A stretch of DNA of 64,000 nucleotides from Siphonodentalium dalli. Lineage: Eukaryota > Mollusca > Scaphopoda > Gadilida > Siphonodentaliidae. Of this stretch, positions 11,447 to 24,672 are shown piece after piece. How positions within the stretch are numbered: the stretch's first letter is position 1; each line of letters opens with the position of its first letter. The translations under genes and the position numbers were made by a program. The notes below the pieces were generated by a model. It searched no databases. It saw only the letters and a list, made by a program, of their open reading frames with translations, and was not told the origin of the DNA. The DNA lies in assembly GCA_032622095.1 (NCBI GenBank), contig CP136069.1, forward strand, positions 16,040,450 through 16,104,449. The letters are read 5' to 3'.

Positions 11447-13069
11447 AAATCTGAGCCACAACTAATAAACAAGGTGTCTTAACTCATGTGGAAAATTGTC
11501 CAAACTCGAAATTGACCCGTACCCTAGCTGGATCAGTAAATTTCCAGACCAAATTCCATTTAATTCAGTTTGGACTCACGGGGACCCCCTAATGGCCTGA
11601 CCAAAGCGCTCCTCACACAACCCCGTCACCGCGTCCGTGTACTCACGGGACCCCCCTAATGGCCTGACCAAAGCTCTCCTCACACACCCCCGTCACCACG
11701 TTCCTATACTCATGTAATCCACCTAATGGTCCGACCAAAGCGCTCCTCATCCCACCCCCATCACCGCGTCCGTGTACTCACGGGACCCCCCTAATGGCCC
11801 GACCAAAGCTCTCCTCACCCCACCCCCCATCACCGCGTCCGTGTACTCACGGGACCCCCCTAATGGCCTGACCAAAGCGCTCCTCACCCCACCCCGTCAC
11901 CGCGTCCGTGTACTCACGGGACCCACCTAATGGACCGACCAAAGCGCTCCTCACACACCCCCGTCACCACACCACGTTCCTATACTCATGTAATCCACCT
12001 AATGGTCCGACCAAAGCGCTCCTCATCCCACCCCCATCACCGCGTCCGTGTACTCACGGGACCCCCCTAATGGCCCGACCAAAGCTCTCCTCACCCCACC
12101 CCCATCACCGCGTCCGTGTACTCACGGGACCCCCCTAATGGCCTGACCAAAGCGCTCCTCACCCCACCCCGTCACCGCGTCCGTGTACTCACGGGACCCA
12201 CCTAATGGTCCGACCAAAGCGCTCCTCATCCCACCCCCATCACCGCGTCCGTGTACTCACGGGACCCCCCTAATGGCCTGACCAAAGCGCTCCTCACCCC
12301 ACCCCGTCACCGCGTCCGTGTACTCACGGGACCCCCCTAATGGCCCGACCAAAGCGCTCCTCACCCCACCCCCGTCACCGCGTCCGTGTACTCACGGGAC
12401 CCCCCTAATGGCCCGACCAAAGCGCTCCTCATCCCACCCCGTCACCACGTCCGTGTACTTACGGAACCCCCCTAATGGTCCGACCAAAGCGCTCCTCACC
12501 CCACCCCCGTCACCACGTCCGTGTACTCACGGGACCCCCCTAATGGCCCGACCAAAGCTCTCCTCACACACCCCCATCACCGCGTCCGTGTACTCACGGG
12601 ACCCCCCTAATGGCCTGACCAAAGCTCTCCTCACCCCACCCCCATCACCGCGTCCGTGTACTCACGGGATCCCCCTAATGGTCCGACCAAAGCTCTCCTC
12701 ACCCCACCCCCATCACCACGTCCGTGTACTCACGGAATCCACCTAATGGTCCGACCAAAGCGCTCCTCACCCCACCCCGTCACCACGTCCGTGTACTCAC
12801 AGGACCCCCCCTAATGGTCCGACCAAAGCGCTCCTCACCCCACCCCGTCACCGCGTCCGTGTACTCACGGGACCCCCTAATGGTCCGACCAAAGCGCTCC
12901 TCACCCCACCCCGTCACCACGTCCGTGTACTCACAGGACCCCCCTAATGGTCCGACCAAAGCGCTCCTCACCCCACCCCGTCACCGCGTCCGTGTACTCA
13001 CGGGACCCACCTAATGGTCCGACCAAAGCGCTCCTCACCCCACCCCGTCACCACGTCCGTGTACTCACA

Positions 13070-13960
13070 GGACCCCCCCTAATGGTCCGACCAAAGCGCT
13101 CCTCACCCCACCCCGTCACCGCGTCCGTGTACTCACGGGACCCCCCTAATGGCCCGATCAAAGCGCTTCTCACCCCACCCCGTCACCGCGTCCGTGTACT
13201 CATGGGACCCCCCTAATGGCCCGACCAAAGCACTCCTCACCCCCATCACCGCGTCCGTGTACTCACGGGACCCCCCTAATGGCCCGACCAAAGCTCTCCT
13301 CACACACCCCCGTCACCGCGTCCGTGTACTCACGGGACCCCCTTAATGGCCCGACCAAAGCGCTCCTCACCCCCACCCGTCACCGCGTCCGTGTACTCAC
13401 GGGACCCCCCTAATGGTCCGACCAAAGCGCTCATCACCCCACCCCGTCACCACGTCCGTGTACTCACAGGACCCCCCCCTAATGGTCCGACCAAAGCGCT
13501 CCTCACCCCACCCCGTCACCGCGTCCGTGTACTCACGGGACCCACCTAATGGTCCGACCAAAGCGCTCCTCACCCCACCCCGTCACCACGTCCGTGTACT
13601 CACAGGACCCCCCCCCCCCTAATGGTCCGACCAAAGCGCTCCTCACCCCACCCCGTCACCGCGTCCGTGTACTCACGGGACCCCCCTAATGGCCCGATCA
13701 AAGCGCTTCTCACCCCACCCCGTCACCGCGTCCGTGTACTCATGGGACCCCCCTAATGGCCCGACCAAAGCTCTCCTCACCCCCATCACCGCGTCCGTGT
13801 ACTCACGGGACCCCCCTAATGGCCCGACCAAAGCTCTCCTCACACACCCCCGTCACCGCGTCCGTGTACTCACGGGACCCCCTTAATGGCCCGACCAAAG
13901 CGCTCCTCACCCCCACCCGTCACCGCGTCCGTGTACTCACGGGACCCCCCTATATAATGG
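13070..13960. repeat. Eight-unit (540 bp) duplication in the satellite
   Basis: The rare variants CCCGATCAAAGCGCTTCTC and TGTACTCATGGGACC near 13156-13210 recur near 13696-13750, 540 bp later, with the following units also matching. Confidence 0.85.
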
Positions 13961-15599
13961 CCCGATCAAAGCGCTCCTCACCCCATCACCGCGTCCGTGT
14001 ACTCACGGGACCCCCCTAATGGCCCGACCAAAGCACTCCTCATCCACCCCGTCACCGCGTCCGTGTACTCACGGGACCCCCTTAATGGCCTGACCAAAGC
14101 GCTCCTCAACCCCACCCCCGTCGCCGCGTCCCTGTACTCACGGGACCCACCTAATGGCCTGATCAAAGTGCTCTTCACCCCACCCCCGTCACCGCGTCCG
14201 TGTACTCACGGGACCCCCCTAATGGCCTGACCAAAGCGCTCCTCACCCACCCGTCACCGCGTCCGTGTACTCACGGGACCCTCTAATGGCCTGACCAAAG
14301 CGCTCCTCACCCCACCCCCGTCACCGCGTCCGTGTACTCACGGGACCCCCCTAATGGCCCGACCAAAGCGCTCCTCACCCCACCCCCGCCACCGCGTCTG
14401 TGTACTCACGGGACCCCCCTAATGCCCTGACCAAAGCGCTCCTCACCCCACCCCCGCCACCGCGTCCGTGTACTCACGGGACCCCCCTAATGGCCCGACC
14501 AAAGCGCTCCTCACCCCACCCCCGTCACCGCGTCCGTGTACTCACGGGACCCCCCTAATGGCCTGACCAAAGCGATCCTCACCCCACCCCCGCCACCGCG
14601 TCCGTGTACTCACGGGACCCCCCTAATGGCCTGACCAAAGCGCTTCTCACCCCACCCCCGTCACCGCGTCCGTGTACTCACGGGACCCCCTTAATGGCCT
14701 GACCAAAGCGCTCCTCACCCACCCCTGTCACCGCGTCCGTGTACTCACGGGACCCCCCTAATGGCCTGACCAAAGCGCTCCTCACCCCACCCCCGTCACC
14801 ACGTCCGTGTACTCACGGGACCCCCCTAATGGCCAGACCAAAGCGCTACTCACCCCACCCCCGTCACCGCGTCCGTGTACGCACGGGACCCCCCCTAATG
14901 GCCTGACCAAAGCGCTGCTCACCCCACCCCCGTCACCGCGTCCGTGTACTCACGGGACCCACCTAATGGCCTGACCAAAGCGCTACTCACCCCACCCCCG
15001 TCACCGCGTCCGTGTACTCACGGGACCCCCCTAATGGCCTGACCAAAGCGCTGCTCACCCCACCCCCGTCACCGCGTCCGTGTACTCACGGGACCCACCT
15101 AATGGCCTGACCAAAGCGCTCCTCACCCCACCCCCGTCACCGCGTCCGTGTACTCACGGGACCCCCCTAATGGCCTGACCAAAGCGCTGCTCACCCCACC
15201 CCCGTCACCGCGTCCGTGTACTCACGGGACCCCCCTAATGGCCAGACCAAAGCGCTACTCACCCCACCCCCGTCACCGCGTCCGTGTACTCACGGGACCC
15301 CCCTAATGGCCTGACCAAAGCGCTGCTCACCCCACCCCCGTCACCGCGTCCGTGTACTCACGGGACCCACCTAATGGCCTGACCAAAGCGCTCCTCACAC
15401 ACCCCCGTCACCACGTCCCTGTACTCACGGGACCCCCCTAATGGTCCGACCAAAGCGCTCCTCACCCACCCCGTCACCGCGTCCGTGTACTCACGGGACC
15501 AACCTAATGGCCCGACCAAAGCGCTCCTCACCCCACCCCGTCACCGCGTCCGTGTACTCACGGGACCCACCTAATGGCCTGACCAAAGCGCTCCTCACC

Positions 15600-18019
15600 C
15601 CACCCCCGTCACCGCGTCCGTGTACTCACGGGACCCACATAATGGCCTGACCAAAGCGCTCCTCACCCCACCCCGTCACCACGTCCGTGTACTCACAGGA
15701 CCCCCCCTAATGGCCCGACCAAAGCGCTCCTCACCCCCACCCCCGTCACCGTGTCCGTGTACTCACGGGACCCACCTAATGGCCCAACCAAAGCGCTACT
15801 CACCCCATCTACGTCACCGCGTCCGTGTACTCACGGGACCCACCTAATGGCCCGACCAAAGCGCTCCTCGCCCCACCCCCGTCACCGCGTCCGTGTACTC
15901 ACGGGTCCCCCCTAATGGCCTGACCAAAGCGCTCCTCACCCCACCCCCGTCACCGCGTCCGTGTACTCACGGGACCCCCCTAATGGCTTGGCCAAAGCGC
16001 TCCTCACCCCACCCCCGTCACCGCGTCCGTGTATTCACGGGACCCACCTAATGGCCCGACCAAAGCGCTCCTCACCCCACCACCGTCACCGCGTCCGTGT
16101 ACTCACGGGACCCCCCTAATGGCCCGACCAAATCGCTCCTCACCACACCCCCGTCACCGCGTCCGTGTACTCACGGGACCCCCCTAATGGCCCGACCAAA
16201 TCGCTCCTCACCCCACCCCCGTCACCGCGTCCGTGTACTTACGGGACCCACCTAATGGCCCGACCAAATTGCTCCTCACCCCACCCCCGTCACCGCGTCC
16301 GTGTACTCACGGGACCCACCTAATGGCCCGACCAAAGCGCTCCTCACCCCACCCCCGTCACCGCATCCGTGTACTCACGGGACCCACCTTATGGCCCGAC
16401 CAAAGCGCTCCTCATCCCACCCCGTCACCGCGTCCGTGTACTCACGGGACCCACCAAATGGCCGACCAAAGCGCTCCTCACCTCACCCCCGTCACCGCAT
16501 CCGTGTACTCACGGGACCCACCTTATGGCCCGACCAAAGCGCTCCTCATCCCACCCCGTCACCGCGTCCGTGTACTCACGGGACCCACCAAATGGCCGAC
16601 CAAAGCGCTCCTCACCTCACCCCCGTCACCGCATCCGTGTACTCACGGGACCCACATAATGGCCTGACCAAAGCGCTCCTCACCCCACCCCGTCACCACG
16701 TCCGTGTACTCACAGGACCCCCCCTAATGGCCCGACCAAAGCGCTCCTCATCCCACCCCGTCACCGCGTCCGTGTACTCACGGGACCCACCTTATGGCCC
16801 GACCAAAGCGCTCCTCATCCCACCCCGTCACCGCGTCCGTGTACTCACGGGACCCACCAAATGGCCGACCAAAGCGCTCCTCACCTCACCCCCGTCACCG
16901 CATCCGTGTACTCACGGGACCCACCTAATGGCCCGACCAAAGCGCTCCTCACCCCACCCCCGTCACCACGTCCGTGTACTCACGGGACCCACCTTATGGC
17001 CCGACCAAAGCGCTCCTCACACACCCCCGTCGCCGCGTCCGTGTACTCACAGGACCCCCCCTAATGGCCCGACCAAAGCGCTCCTCACACACCCCCGTCA
17101 CCGCGTCCGTGTACTCACGGGACCCACATAATGGCCTGACCAAAGCGCTCCTCACCCCACCCCGTCACCACGTCCGTGTACTCACAGGACCCCCCCTAAT
17201 GGCCCGACCAAAGCGCTCCTCACCCCCACCCCCGTCACCGTGTCCGTGTACTCACGGGACCCACCTAATGGCCCAACCAAAGCGCTACTCACCCCATCTA
17301 CGTCACCGCGTCCGTGTACTCACGGGACCCACCTAATGGCCCGACCAAAGCGCTCCTCGCCCCACCCCCGTCACCGCGTCCGTGTACTCACGGGTCCCCC
17401 CTAATGGCCTGACCAAAGCGCTCCTCACCCCACCCCCGTCACCGCGTCCGTGTACTCACGGGACCCCCCTAATGGCTTGGCCAAAGCGCTCCTCACCCCA
17501 CCCCCGTCACCGCGTCCGTGTATTCACGGGACCCACCTAATGGCCCGACCAAAGCGCTCCTCACCCCACCACCGTCACCGCGTCCGTGTACTCACGGGAC
17601 CCCCCTAATGGCCCGACCAAATCGCTCCTCACCACACCCCCGTCACCGCGTCCGTGTACTCACGGGACCCCCCTAATGGCCCGACCAAATCGCTCCTCAC
17701 CCCACCCCCGTCACCGCGTCCGTGTACTTACGGGACCCACCTAATGGCCCGACCAAATTGCTCCTCACCCCACCCCCGTCACCGCGTCCGTGTACTCACG
17801 GGACCCACCTAATGGCCCGACCAAAGCGCTCCTCACCCCACCCCCGTCACCGCATCCGTGTACTCACGGGACCCACCTTATGGCCCGACCAAAGCGCTCC
17901 TCATCCCACCCCGTCACCGCGTCCGTGTACTCACGGGACCCACCAAATGGCCGACCAAAGCGCTCCTCACCTCACCCCCGTCACCGCATCCGTGTACTCA
18001 CGGGACCCACCTAATGGCC
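15600..18019. repeat. Higher-order duplication in the satellite, period 1489 bp
   Basis: The block from about 15600 to 16520 recurs essentially unchanged at about 17089-18009. It carries the same rare markers in the same order: GGACCCACATAATGG, CCAACCAAAGCGCTACTC, CCCATCTACGTCACC, TGTACTTACGGG and ACCAAATTGCTCC. Each marker pair is 1489 bp apart (for example 15620 and 17109, 16233 and 17722). Confidence 0.9.
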
Positions 18020-18396
18020 CGACCAAAGCGCTCCTCACCCCACCCCCGTCACCACGTCCGTGTACTCACGGAACCCCCCTAATGGTCCGACCAAAGCGCT
18101 CCTCACACACCCCCGTCACCGCGTCCGTGTACTCACGGGACCCACCTAATGGTCCGACCAAAGCGCTCCTCACCCCACCCCGTCACCACGTTCCTATACT
18201 CATGTAATCCACATAATGGCCTGACCAAAGCTCTGCTAATCCCCACCCCCGTCACCGCGTCCCTGTACTCCCGAGATCCATATAATGGCCTGACCAAAGC
18301 GCTACTCACCCCATCTCCGTCACCGTGTCCCTGTACTCCCGAGATCCACATAATGGCCTGACCAAAGCGCTCCTCACCCCACCCCGTCACCGCGTC

Positions 18397-18979
18397 AGAG
18401 TCCATATAGAACAAAACAACTGAGCCACAACCAATTAATATTATGGATATATGGCCGGGGTGGAGATCGGCTGTACATGACAATCCTTCTCCAGTTGTTG
18501 GGGTCTTAATATAATAATATAATATAATAATATAATCTATCTCTGGATTGACAGAGACTAAATTAAAACCTATTCCCTCAGGGAAATATCTTGTTAGGGG
18601 TGAATAGAGTCGTAAATACTTTATTTTATAAATTTATAGGCGAATAGGGTGGATCTATGATAGTAAGTCAGGTAAGGTTATATATCTCTGTTATATACCG
18701 TAGATGTCGTTCCAGACATCAATGTTTATTTCTATATACACCTCCGATAATTGCCTAAAGATGCTTCAACAAATTTTAATTTTACAGAATGTGTCCCTTT
18801 AAATTAATATAGTTAAATAACCGTAAAAATCAGAGGTGCACCTATATTTCGAATCAGAGTGATCAGATTTCGATTTTTGAAGTTTGCCATTTCAATTATT
18901 TGTGGCCCTGAAATAAGCCGTCAAATTGAGGGTGTCGGTCAAAATTGCTGACGAAGATGGACAACTCTACAAACAAGTG
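18397..18979. other. AT-rich flank of satellite, no gene seen
   Basis: Includes a short (TAATA)n run near 18510-18536. CTGAGCCACAAC at 18420 also occurs just left of the array (about 11452), hinting that both flanks once belonged to the same sequence. Confidence 0.5.
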
Positions 18980-19541
18980 GTAATACGGCCACATTTAGTG
19001 AATACTCAAGTGATAATACGGCCATATTTGGATGATATGGGGACCCTCTGATCGGATTTAGGACCGTTAACTCCATAGATGCTTTGGGTTGACATATCTA
19101 AAGAGAAGTGGTTCGAGTTATTCTTTTTCTCGTTACTAATAACGACTCTGTTGTTTGTAGGATTGGATTTAGCAAGTAATTCCCTTGACCATTCGTGAAT
19201 GTTTTGGATATTCGAATTTAGTACGTCCACAGCCTGAGTATGATGGTCTACTGTCAAATATAGATATGCATCATCTGCACAAGTTCGGATGTTGCTGTAA
19301 TATTATCAGAAAGGTCATTCATGTAAACAAGAAATATGAAGTGCTCAAGGCTATACCATTCAATGACACCGGCTGTGACACAATTTGTGTTCTCGATAGT
19401 TTCTCGGTGATGTCTGCTTTCAAGATAATTTTTCTGAAGTTCGTATATAATCTCGGTTATGCCAATAATTTGGAATTTTAACAATAGTCCGTCATCAGGG
19501 ATGCGGAATCGTATTACACATTTAAAAATATTTGTAACCAA
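18980..19541 (-). pseudogene. Decayed LINE reverse-transcriptase fragment (jockey/CR1-like)
   Basis: Minus-strand frames with broken RT blocks: LKFQIIGITEIIYELQKNYL, TIENTNCVTAGV, FLVYMNDLSDNITATSEL, then after a frameshift replacing the ADD box TVDHHTQAVDVLNSNIQ, IHEWSRELLAKSNPT and RVVISNEKKN. The order matches palm and thumb of jockey/CR1-type RT. The catalytic YADD itself is lost (QMMHIYI at that place). At least two frameshifts. Confidence 0.8.
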
Positions 19542-19967
19542 GAATTCTAGGAGCTAAAGTATTGTATTACTCGCAATCAAATACTTAGGAAATTGGAGAG
19601 GATTATATTTTTGATTACTTTCTGATTTCATCTTGCTAACGTATTCTAGATTTTTTTTTAGAAAGTTGGTTTGAAACATATCGTACAATAGCATCTATAT
19701 GAGGAGTCAATGGCTAAAGTGGATATAGGTTGCATTGCTGACGGCAATAAAAAACATGAACAAATGGCTACATCGATATATAAATGATCAATACAATATG
19801 TTTATTTCTCATTAAACTGTAATTTCAGTAGTTGAGATTAATATATACTATAGCAGCAGGCGGGGGTATACATGGAAATATATAATATATACATATTCAC
19901 GTGTATATAGATATTCATATGGATAACAATTGTTACGAGGACACTCAAAATGTGTTTCTCATCTAAT

Positions 19968-20030
19968 TATCAACCTAAAATAAATTCTATTATAAGCAGA
20001 TAATATTCAGATTTTCGGGAGAACAGGCTG
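19968..20030 (-). repeat. Family C terminal fragment
   Basis: TATAAGCAGATAATATTCAG followed by TTTTCGGGAGAACAGGCTG is the family C left end, reversed. Confidence 0.7.
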
Positions 20031-20246
20031 TACATATTGCCATCTTTAAAACATGAGAATTGTTCTAGTCCATATACCCGAAATCCCAACAATTGACTCA
20101 TCACATAGTGTATTGATAAGTCAGCAGCGACTCAGCACAGGTGTGAATTAGCATTTGGATATTTAGAGATTAGCTGGCTTCAGACCATAGTCACCGATAC
20201 AACAGTGATATTGATTCACCTGACTGGAGATTATGATCTAGCATTG

Positions 20247-20691
20247 TTAAAGGCCCACTTAATTTTCGAACCACCAGATCACCTTATATACAACATATTC
20301 CATATTATATACCATTTGAAAGAGGAAGCTCCAAAAACATTGTATTGTCAACTGATCCGGTCGAATAAACTGGGAATATATTGTTTTTGTCGAGGTACTG
20401 AGGTGTGTTCTGTGATTAATTTTTATCCAGACTGTACTATAAAGTCTATTATTCTCAATGGAAGGGGAATAACTATCTCTTAGTTTGAATTTTGATGCAT
20501 TCTGGGTTGACAAGGGGGGAGTCTTGGAATGAATCTGAGAATCTCTATCACTTGGTTGACACTCCAAGGCCACAACTTCGGTATTCTGGTGGAATATATA
20601 TATTTTTTGGTTCCTCTTCCAAATGGTATATAACAGGTGATATGTTGTGTATAATGTAATTTGGTCATTAGAAAATTAAGTGGGCCTTTAA
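20247..20691. mobile_element. 445-bp TTAA MITE with about 90-bp TIRs
   Basis: TTAA at 20247-20250 and 20688-20691. The left end AAAGGCCCACTTAATTTTC and its complement at the right end are identical, and similarity continues imperfectly through TATATACCATTTGRAAGAGG for about 90 bp. No other copy seen here. Non-coding. Confidence 0.85.
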
Positions 20692-20939
20692 GTGACGAGG
20701 TAGTAAATCTTCAGATAAGATCTCAATATTGGACTCCATTTACCAGCCACTAAAGCACGTGTACATATTTATCATTGTATCATATATGGCTTAAAGACCA
20801 ACTATTTAGAATACATATCATATAATTAATATGCAGATAATCAACTGCCAGATTAAGAGCAATGATACATAACAGGATAATTTTAAATTTCCTGTCTTGT
20901 GAAATTCATGTTTATATATCAGAAGCATCATTTAGTTTT

Positions 20940-21299
20940 CAGCCTGTTCTGCCGAAAATCCGCACATTATCTACTTATAATATAACTCGTTTTAGGTTGA
21001 TGATTTGCTGATAATAGACTAATTTTGAGTTTGTGCTGAGAACTAGAGCGTTTAGTCACAACATCGACTCACAATGAGTTGATGCTAAGCATATTTTGTG
21101 CGGAAAATTATACAAATAAGCCAACTCACGACTTTTCAGGTGTACGCCCTTTAACGTGTGTTTTCACTATGGTACAAGCTATAAAACGAAATAACGGATA
21201 TGACTCCATTATCTGCTTATTTCAGAATCAAATAATCACATTACGTACCTATTTCACTTTATGTGTCGATTATGTGCATATTTGCGCGAGGATATGTTA
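20940..21299 (+). repeat. Family C element, full length
   Basis: Begins CAGCCTGTTCTGCCGAAAA, contains the internal pair GAGTCGATAAT.../...ATTCTAAGCAGATTAT in diverged form, the TTTCAGGTGTACGCCCTTTAA segment, and ends TTTGCGCGAGGATATGTT. At least ten relatives occur in the window. Ends are not inverted repeats and no consistent target duplication is visible, so the class is unresolved. Confidence 0.75.
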
Positions 21300-21672
21300 C
21301 TTACTTTACTAAATACTCATTGGCGAGTAGTTCCCTTAGGAATTGGTATATTGTGGCAGGATATTTTGAGAATACCGTCTTGTGTCGAACTAACTGATGC
21401 CAGAACCTTGTAACCTAATTATGCTGAATATATACAACATAGATTCTATGCTCACATAATAGAGCCCGTTTTGTCTGGTCCATATGCTAGTTTAATTTTA
21501 ATGTTGAGTATAGTTTGACACTATGGCAAAATAAATATTAATTTCTTCATTATTAGTCTAAAAGAAACCAAACAGAAAGTATCTATTACTTTTAGAAAAA
21601 AAAGCACTCTAGTTTAAACAAATACATCAACTGAAAAAAAAGTGTTTGTATTGTATTGGTAATCATCACATT

Positions 21673-22200
21673 TTAAAGATACGGGCGGCGTTGGCGTTGG
21701 GTATGCTGTTAAATTATTCACCTCCGTATAAAACCGCCATAAACAGAAATAATAGTAAAATATACAGACCTTGTTCTTATACCAATCAGAAATATGACAT
21801 AAAAAGTATGTTATTGTCAATTTAGTTTGCTTTGTTATGTAAACAAAAGCAAAAAACGTTACGTGTCCTGGCCTTTGTTTAGATCCGGATATGGTAAACA
21901 TAAAGAGAGTTATTTGTTACTGTTTTCCTGATATGGAAATAATAAAGAGCGGTTATATCACGTGTGTGTGATTAACCAATAGAATTGCGCTGTGTTATGT
22001 AAACAGAAGCACAACTTATGAAACACGGGCAGGCTCTTGTTTACGTACACCATCGAACGTCTTGACGACAATATACTATTTACGCGCGCTGATTATGTCT
22101 GGCATATGAACAAAACTATACAAATTTTAATATTCCTTCTGTTGATGACGATTTGAACAAATAAGAATATTTCTGCAACGAACACCGCCCGTGCCTTTAA
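21673..22200 (+). mobile_element. TTAA MITE family M1, intact
   Basis: 528 bp with TTAA at both ends. Left end AAGATACGGGCGGCGTTGGC and reversed right end AAGGCACGGGCGGTGTTCG form the terminal inverted repeat. Interior holds several copies of an ATAAAGAGCGTTATTTG-like motif. Non-coding. Confidence 0.88.
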
Positions 22201-24159
22201 AGTATTTGTATTTTAACATTTATTCAAATACGTGTGACATGTAATCGCTGTCATGCAATGTCGTGTCAATGCCCTATGTATATCGCAGAAGAGACTTTAT
22301 CTTTTTCCAATGGCACAATATGATATATAATTCGGTGTAAATCCGGATTGCAAGTTTGATAACAACTTGTTATTTCGGAGATGTTTTGACAGTTTATGAC
22401 AAATTGATATTTGTATTATTGAAAGACAACGGCACGGGTGGCCTTGGATGTAGGTTTTATTTTAGAAATAAAAGTTACCAAATTTCTTCAACAAATAAAA
22501 GTTACCAAATTTCTTCAAGAATATACTAATAGTATAGTATAATGGGAATATGAATATGATATGTTATACGAAACACATGTGCGAGTCGAGAGTTTGTTTA
22601 TATACAACACGTAAAGGTTGATCGATATACAAGCAAAACACTTAACACTGTGGCGACTGTTTTTGGGAGATTGATACCCGGTGACCCAATCAACACCGAT
22701 ATATTGAGTGGCGAGGATTATCGAGCGCTATAACATGGTACAGTTCTAACTAAAGTTCACCAAGTCGGATACTAATGGCCTATATCGGTCAGTTTGACTA
22801 AGACACCCAAACGTGTTGTACTTTCTAGGAGTGAATAAGTTGCTATTAGTCATAATAACTAAGTTTACTAAGTCACATAAAGGTGAATAAAGCGAGTTTT
22901 CTAGCACAAATTAGATGCGAGTATATCAAATACTGTACCGGGTGATATATCAGGAATCAATGACCGAATCAATAAATCGGAAACGTCGGGAAATCAAATT
23001 CCCAAAGATCAAAGTACAATATACTGCACAGTCTACTGACAGTTTTGAAAATATAATGTGATGTTTGCTATTTCATGTCATTCAACTCTGGTTGTAGGTG
23101 ATGTCCATGAAAGTCGACCACATTCTTCCTTAATTCCAGTCTACATATTTTGGTATATTCTACTATACAATATTGTACTTACTGATCTAAACAAATGGTG
23201 GGAAGCCCGATAGCGGATATTAATTATCGGACAGTGACTGTGGTTACGGACGCTTATGACAGTTTTCTAATTGTGTTTGTTGTTATAACTCAGTCAATGT
23301 GATATATCCACCATCTGAATATGGTAGGAATTTCGTAACTGATATATTCCACTTGTGATCCATCAAGAGAAAATCAACTCAGCTGAGTCAGCTCAGCTAT
23401 ATTAATTCCGATAACTTCGTGAAACCGAATCAGTCGCATCGACTAATCTACCACGATTACACTTGTTTAAATACCCCATTCAACAAGAAATATATAGAGT
23501 CACATCGACTCCAGATTGTATATGAAACTCTTATTGTTGATTTATACCGACCACACGGTCTTAGTTAGGATATGATAATTTATATACAATACACACATGA
23601 ATAATACAATGGCAGTAACACATATATGGTAATTCTGTATATTGCTGGGGGTTAGCCTAGCCCTATCGGGCTGTCTTCCTGCTACCCCCTAAAACAAGTA
23701 TCATATTATATAATTGAATAAATGGCTTGTATTTCATATATACGCACACGTACATACTATAAGCATATATAAAACTACCCAGAACCTAGTATTTAGGACA
23801 CACCACAAACAAGTATTGGTGTGGTTGTAAGACAATCCAGACGAGTTATAAGTTCGATAATGTATTATCTCTCCATACTAATGTTTTGAACTGTTCATAT
23901 TTTCCAACAGATATGAACAGTGAACAGTTCCAAAACAAAATATTTAGTTTTGTTGTTGTTGTTACAACGGATTCGGGCGAGAGATACCGCCATCTTTAGT
24001 TAAGTAAACAAAAGAGGAATCTATTTAGATCGCCGGAATCTTTTTGTTGAGTGATGTTTTGGGATGATTCAAATTAACAGTTTTACATAAGGATTAACTG
24101 TCATGTGGACTGTTTTTATGGAGATGTAACCGTGAGGTAAGTGGACATAACTTAATAGA
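22201..24159. other. 2 kb without recognised gene; one stem-loop at 23645-23690
   Basis: AT-rich and apparently low copy. A short tandem duplication of AAAGTTACCAAATTTCTTCA lies at about 22470-22515. At 23645-23690 a GC-rich nested stem-loop (GGGGGTTAGC / GCTACCCCC outside, AGCCC / GGGCT inside) is followed by an A-rich segment with AATAAA, which could be the 3' end of a retroelement. No ORF worth calling. Confidence 0.5.
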
Positions 24160-24590
24160 AAATTAAAAAATATATTTACATAAATAAATACACAAAAAAC
24201 AATATTCCCAATAAGTTGATGCACAATTTCATGGTGAAACATCACCAATGGATATAAACGTAAAAAGTTAATGTGTTAATTGCTTTGCTTCTTTCTATTG
24301 TTTCAGTCGTTTCTTGTTTCCATCCTATGTAGTGATGTTTTTTATTCAATCAAATTTGAAATTTTAGTTTGATTTATTTCATTATTTATTCCAATGCGAT
24401 CAAATGGTTGGAAACTAACAATTGTAATCAGATGTAATCAAAAAGTAATCGATTACATTTACCAAAGTAATTGTAATCGTAATCGATTACATTGAAAAAA
24501 ATGTAATCAGTAATCGTAATCGTAATCATGTAAATCGAAAGTAATTGTAATCGTAATCGATTACATTGGCATGTAATCGCCCCAACCCTG
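24160..24590 (-). mobile_element. Truncated copy of hAT-1 (left half, reversed)
   Basis: Matches 45540 to about 45965 reversed, including the run of TAATCGATTA palindromes and the terminus CGCCCCAACCCTG. The other half is missing and no target duplication can be read. Confidence 0.85.
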
Positions 24591-24672
24591 ACATGTATAA
24601 ATATTTTCACTGGGGAAATTACCCCAATGTACGTTGAGATCACCGACCCCCGAAAATAACATGACACAAATT

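Larger units (their letters stand above)
11573..18396. repeat. 67-68 bp GC-rich satellite array, about 100 units
   Basis: Unbroken head-to-tail array. A typical unit reads TCACCGCGTCCGTGTACTCA, then CGGGACCCCCCTAATGGCC, then TGACCAAAGCGCTCCTCACC plus a C-rich linker. The top strand is strongly C-rich and G-poor. Each unit has a small inverted repeat CCGTG-tact-CACGG. Because 68 is not a multiple of three and the unit lacks stops in most phases, long spurious open frames cross many units (PNGPTKALLTPP, THGTPLMARPK) on both strands; I do not regard these as genes. Variant units differ in C-run length and in ACC/CCC before TAATGG. Identical blocks show recent unequal exchange. Flanks are AT-rich and unrelated. 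Confidence 0.97.

Noticed and set aside
11908-18361. Many long open frames rich in Pro, Thr and Arg on both strands
   Set aside because: They are readings of the 67-68 bp satellite in different phases; no start context, domain or frame preference.
11573-18396. CRISPR-like array
   Set aside because: Units are contiguous with no unique spacers, in a eukaryotic repeat setting.
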